DNA from: Pseudoxanthobacter soli DSM 19599
GTDB lineage: Bacteria; Pseudomonadota; Alphaproteobacteria; Rhizobiales; Segnochrobactraceae
Reading direction: 5' to 3'
Assembly (NCBI GenBank): GCA_945898215.1
Contig: CAMDHY010000023.1
Coordinates: 1 to 45,677 of the forward strand
Length of the DNA: 45,677 nt
Shown one piece after another: positions 43,777 through 45,677 of this stretch. Both the position numbers and the translations under genes were made by a program. The number at the start of each line of letters is the position of its first letter. Position 1 is the first letter of the stretch. The notes under the pieces are model-generated. The model had not been told where the DNA came from. It did not search any database and was given only the letters and a program-made list of their open reading frames with translations.

Positions 43777-45677
43777 CTCCTCGACGGCGTCACCCACCGC
43801 TACGGCCGCACGATCGCCCTCGATGGCGTCACGCTCTCGGTGCCGGCGGGCATCACGGCGGGGCTGGTCGGCGCCGACGGCGTCGGCAAGTCGACGCTGC
43901 TCGGCCTCGTCGCCGGCGTCACCCGCATCCAGATGGGCGGCGTGACGGTGCTCGGTGCCGACATGGGCGGCCGGGCCGCCCGGCGGGCGAACGCTGCCCG
44001 CATCGCCTACATGCCCCAGGGCCTCGGCCGCAACCTGACGCCCACCTTGTCGATCGCCGAGAACCTCGAGTTCTTCGGCCGGCTGTTCGGCCTCGCGAAG
44101 CCCGAGCGGCGGGCGCGGATGGACGAGCTCCTCGCCGCCACCGGCCTCGCCCCCTTCCGCGACCGACCGGCCGGCAAGCTGTCAGGCGGCATGAAGCAGA
44201 AGCTCGGCATCTGCGCGGCGCTGCTGCACGATCCCGACCTCGTCGTCCTCGACGAGCCGACCACCGGCATCGACCCCCTGTCGCGCCGGCAGTTCTGGGA
44301 GCTGATCGACCGCATGCGGGCGCGCCGCCCGGCGATGACGGTTCTCGTCGCCACCGCCTACATGGAGGAGGCCGAACAGTTCGAGTGGCTCGCGGCGCTG
44401 GACGCCGGCCGCCTGCTCGCGAGCGGCTCGCCGGCCGACGTGCGCGCCGCCGCCGGCAATGCCGCGACGCTGGAGGAGGCGTTCGTCCGCCTGATGTCCG
44501 GCGATGGTGCCGCCGTGCCGCCGCCGGCTCCGCCCCGTGCCGCCATCGTCGCCGACGGCGTGCCGGCGATCGAGGCGGAGGGGCTGACGCGCCGCTTCGG
44601 GACGTTCACCGCCGTCGATCACGTCTCGTTCCGCATCCCGAAGGGCGAGATCTTCGGCTTCCTCGGCTCGAACGGCAGCGGCAAGAGCACGACGATGAAG
44701 ATGCTCACCGGCCTGCTGCCAGCGAGCGAGGGGGAGGCGCGGCTGTTCGGCAAGCCGCTCGACGCCGGCGACCTCGAGACGCGCCGGCGCGTCGGCTACA
44801 TGTCGCAGGCCTTCTCGCTCTATGGCGAGCTGACGGTGCGCCAGAACCTCGTGCTGCACGCCGAGCTGTTCGACCTGCCGCGCGCCGAGCGCGGCCCGCG
44901 CGTCGCCGAGATGCTCGTCCGTTACGACCTCGAGGACTACGCCGACCAGCGCCCCGACGGCCTGCCGCTCGGCATCCGCCAGCGCCTGCAGCTCGCCGTC
45001 GCCGTCCTCCACCGGCCGGAGATCCTCATCCTCGACGAGCCCACCTCGGGCGTCGATCCGGTCGCCCGCGACGGCTTCTGGCGCAATCTGCTGGCGCTGT
45101 CGCGCGACGACGGCGTGACGATCTTCGTCTCCACCCACTTCATGAACGAGGCCGAGCGCTGCGACCGCATCTCGCTGATGCACGAGGGCCGGGTGCTCGC
45201 CGTCGGCACGCCGGCGGCGCTGAGGGCCGAGCGCGGCATGACGAGCCTCGAGGACGTGTTCATCGCCGTGCTGGAAGAGGCCGGCATGGGGCGCGGGGAG
45301 GGGGCGGTGCTGGCGCCGGCGACCGAGGCCGCACCGGCCCGCCTGCGCCGCTTCGATCTCCGCCGCCTGTGGGCCTATGCGGTGCGCGAGGCGCTGGAGG
45401 TGGCGCGCGACCCGGCCAGGCTCGTCTTCGCCTTCCTCGGGCCGATGCTGCTCATGCTCGCGTTCGGCTATGGCATCTCCTTCGACGTCGAGAAGCTCTC
45501 CTTCGCAGCCCTCGACCAGGACCGCACCACCCAGAGCCGGCAGCTGCTCGAGGGCTTCCAGGGCTCGCGCTATTTCGAGGAACACGCGCCGATCCTGACG
45601 CCGGACGAGATGCAGGCGCGGCTGAAGAGCGGCGAGCTCACGGTCGCGATCGAGATCCCGTCGGGCTTCGGCCGTGA
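43729..45677 (+). CDS. RbbA-like fused double ABC ATPase/permease, 3' end beyond window
   Basis: About 650 residues visible. ABC domain 1: Walker [10 protein letters not shown] (48-56), signature LSGGMKQK, Walker [15 protein letters not shown] domain 2: Walker [10 protein letters not shown] near 313, signature changed to LPLGIRQRL, Walker [13 protein letters not shown]; this LPLGIRQR form is shared with RbbA/YhiH. From about 565 the ABC-2 permease begins ([20 protein letters not shown]) and runs off the edge. E. coli RbbA was described as a ribosome-associated ATPase; an exporter role fits the HlyD partner better. The first 10 codons are duplicated (see repeat). Confidence 0.92.
   Translation, partial: MTAPAVALEKMTAPAVLLDGVTHRYGRTIALDGVTLSVPAGITAGLVGADGVGKSTLLGLVAGVTRIQMGGVTVLGADMGGRAARRANAARIAYMPQGLGRNLTPTLSIAENLEFFGRLFGLAKPERRARMDELLAATGLAPFRDRPAGKLSGGMKQKLGICAALLHDPDLVVLDEPTTGIDPLSRRQFWELIDRMRARRPAMTVLVATAYMEEAEQFEWLAALDAGRLLASGSPADVRAAAGNAATLEEAFVRLMSGDGAAVPPPAPPRAAIVADGVPAIEAEGLTRRFGTFTAVDHVSFRIPKGEIFGFLGSNGSGKSTTMKMLTGLLPASEGEARLFGKPLDAGDLETRRRVGYMSQAFSLYGELTVRQNLVLHAELFDLPRAERGPRVAEMLVRYDLEDYADQRPDGLPLGIRQRLQLAVAVLHRPEILILDEPTSGVDPVARDGFWRNLLALSRDDGVTIFVSTHFMNEAERCDRISLMHEGRVLAVGTPAALRAERGMTSLEDVFIAVLEEAGMGRGEGAVLAPATEAAPARLRRFDLRRLWAYAVREALEVARDPARLVFAFLGPMLLMLAFGYGISFDVEKLSFAALDQDRTTQSRQLLEGFQGSRYFEEHAPILTPDEMQARLKSGELTVAIEIPSGFGR

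Overview
This 45.7-kb, very GC-rich window reads as the chromosome of a methylotrophic alphaproteobacterium, most likely of the order Hyphomicrobiales. The evidence is a lanthanide-type methanol dehydrogenase (xoxF), a near-complete set of tetrahydromethanopterin (H4MPT)/methanofuran-linked C1 enzymes of the Methylobacterium type, small conserved proteins typical of that order, and a GAAC-N7-GAAC (alphaproteobacterial LexA) site. I see no rRNA, tRNA, CRISPR array, transposase or phage gene.

Region 1 (1-11.1 kb) is the formaldehyde-oxidation block. Leftward: beta-RFAP synthase (mptG), then the tight string mtdB - ATP-grasp - mch - RimK-type ATP-grasp - CitG-like (cut by the window edge). Rightward from the same divergent promoter region: a pterin carbinolamine dehydratase, then fhcB-fhcA-fhcD-fhcC. 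Together these oxidise methylene-H4MPT to methenyl- and formyl-H4MPT and transfer the formyl group to a methanofuran analogue, from which it is released as formate.

Region 2 (11.1-17.7 kb) holds a tandem pair of about 68-residue four-cysteine proteins of unknown role, a histidine kinase/response regulator pair preceded by a perfect 21-bp palindrome, two exported proteins of unknown function, and folP-folB-folK (pterin biosynthesis).

Region 3 (17.8-24.0 kb) is a periplasmic methanol-oxidation cluster: SoxYZ-like carrier, zinc metallohydrolase, XoxF, cytochrome XoxG, XoxJ and a CxxxCW/rhodanese-like protein. xoxF has a candidate promoter with a long leader and is followed by a strong intrinsic terminator, so its expression can be uncoupled from xoxG-xoxJ. 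No mxaF or pqq genes lie in the window.

Region 4 (24.1-45.7 kb) is ordinary and accessory chromosome: purB, small exported proteins, a SRPBCC protein, an ECF42-like sigma factor with its YCII/DGPF partner, a GntP-type permease, a Tat-exported GH1 beta-glucosidase, an SDR-DUF2269 gene pair bracketed by two copies of an approximately 150-bp palindromic repeat, a spermidine-synthase-like protein, a cytochrome P450, an unknown protein, an iron-type alcohol dehydrogenase, a VOC protein, a chemoreceptor that lacks its first membrane helix, a small gene directly downstream of a consensus LexA box, and the start of a yhiI-rbbA-type exporter operon that runs off the right edge. Convergent gene pairs here are repeatedly separated by perfect GC-rich hairpins without U-tracts.
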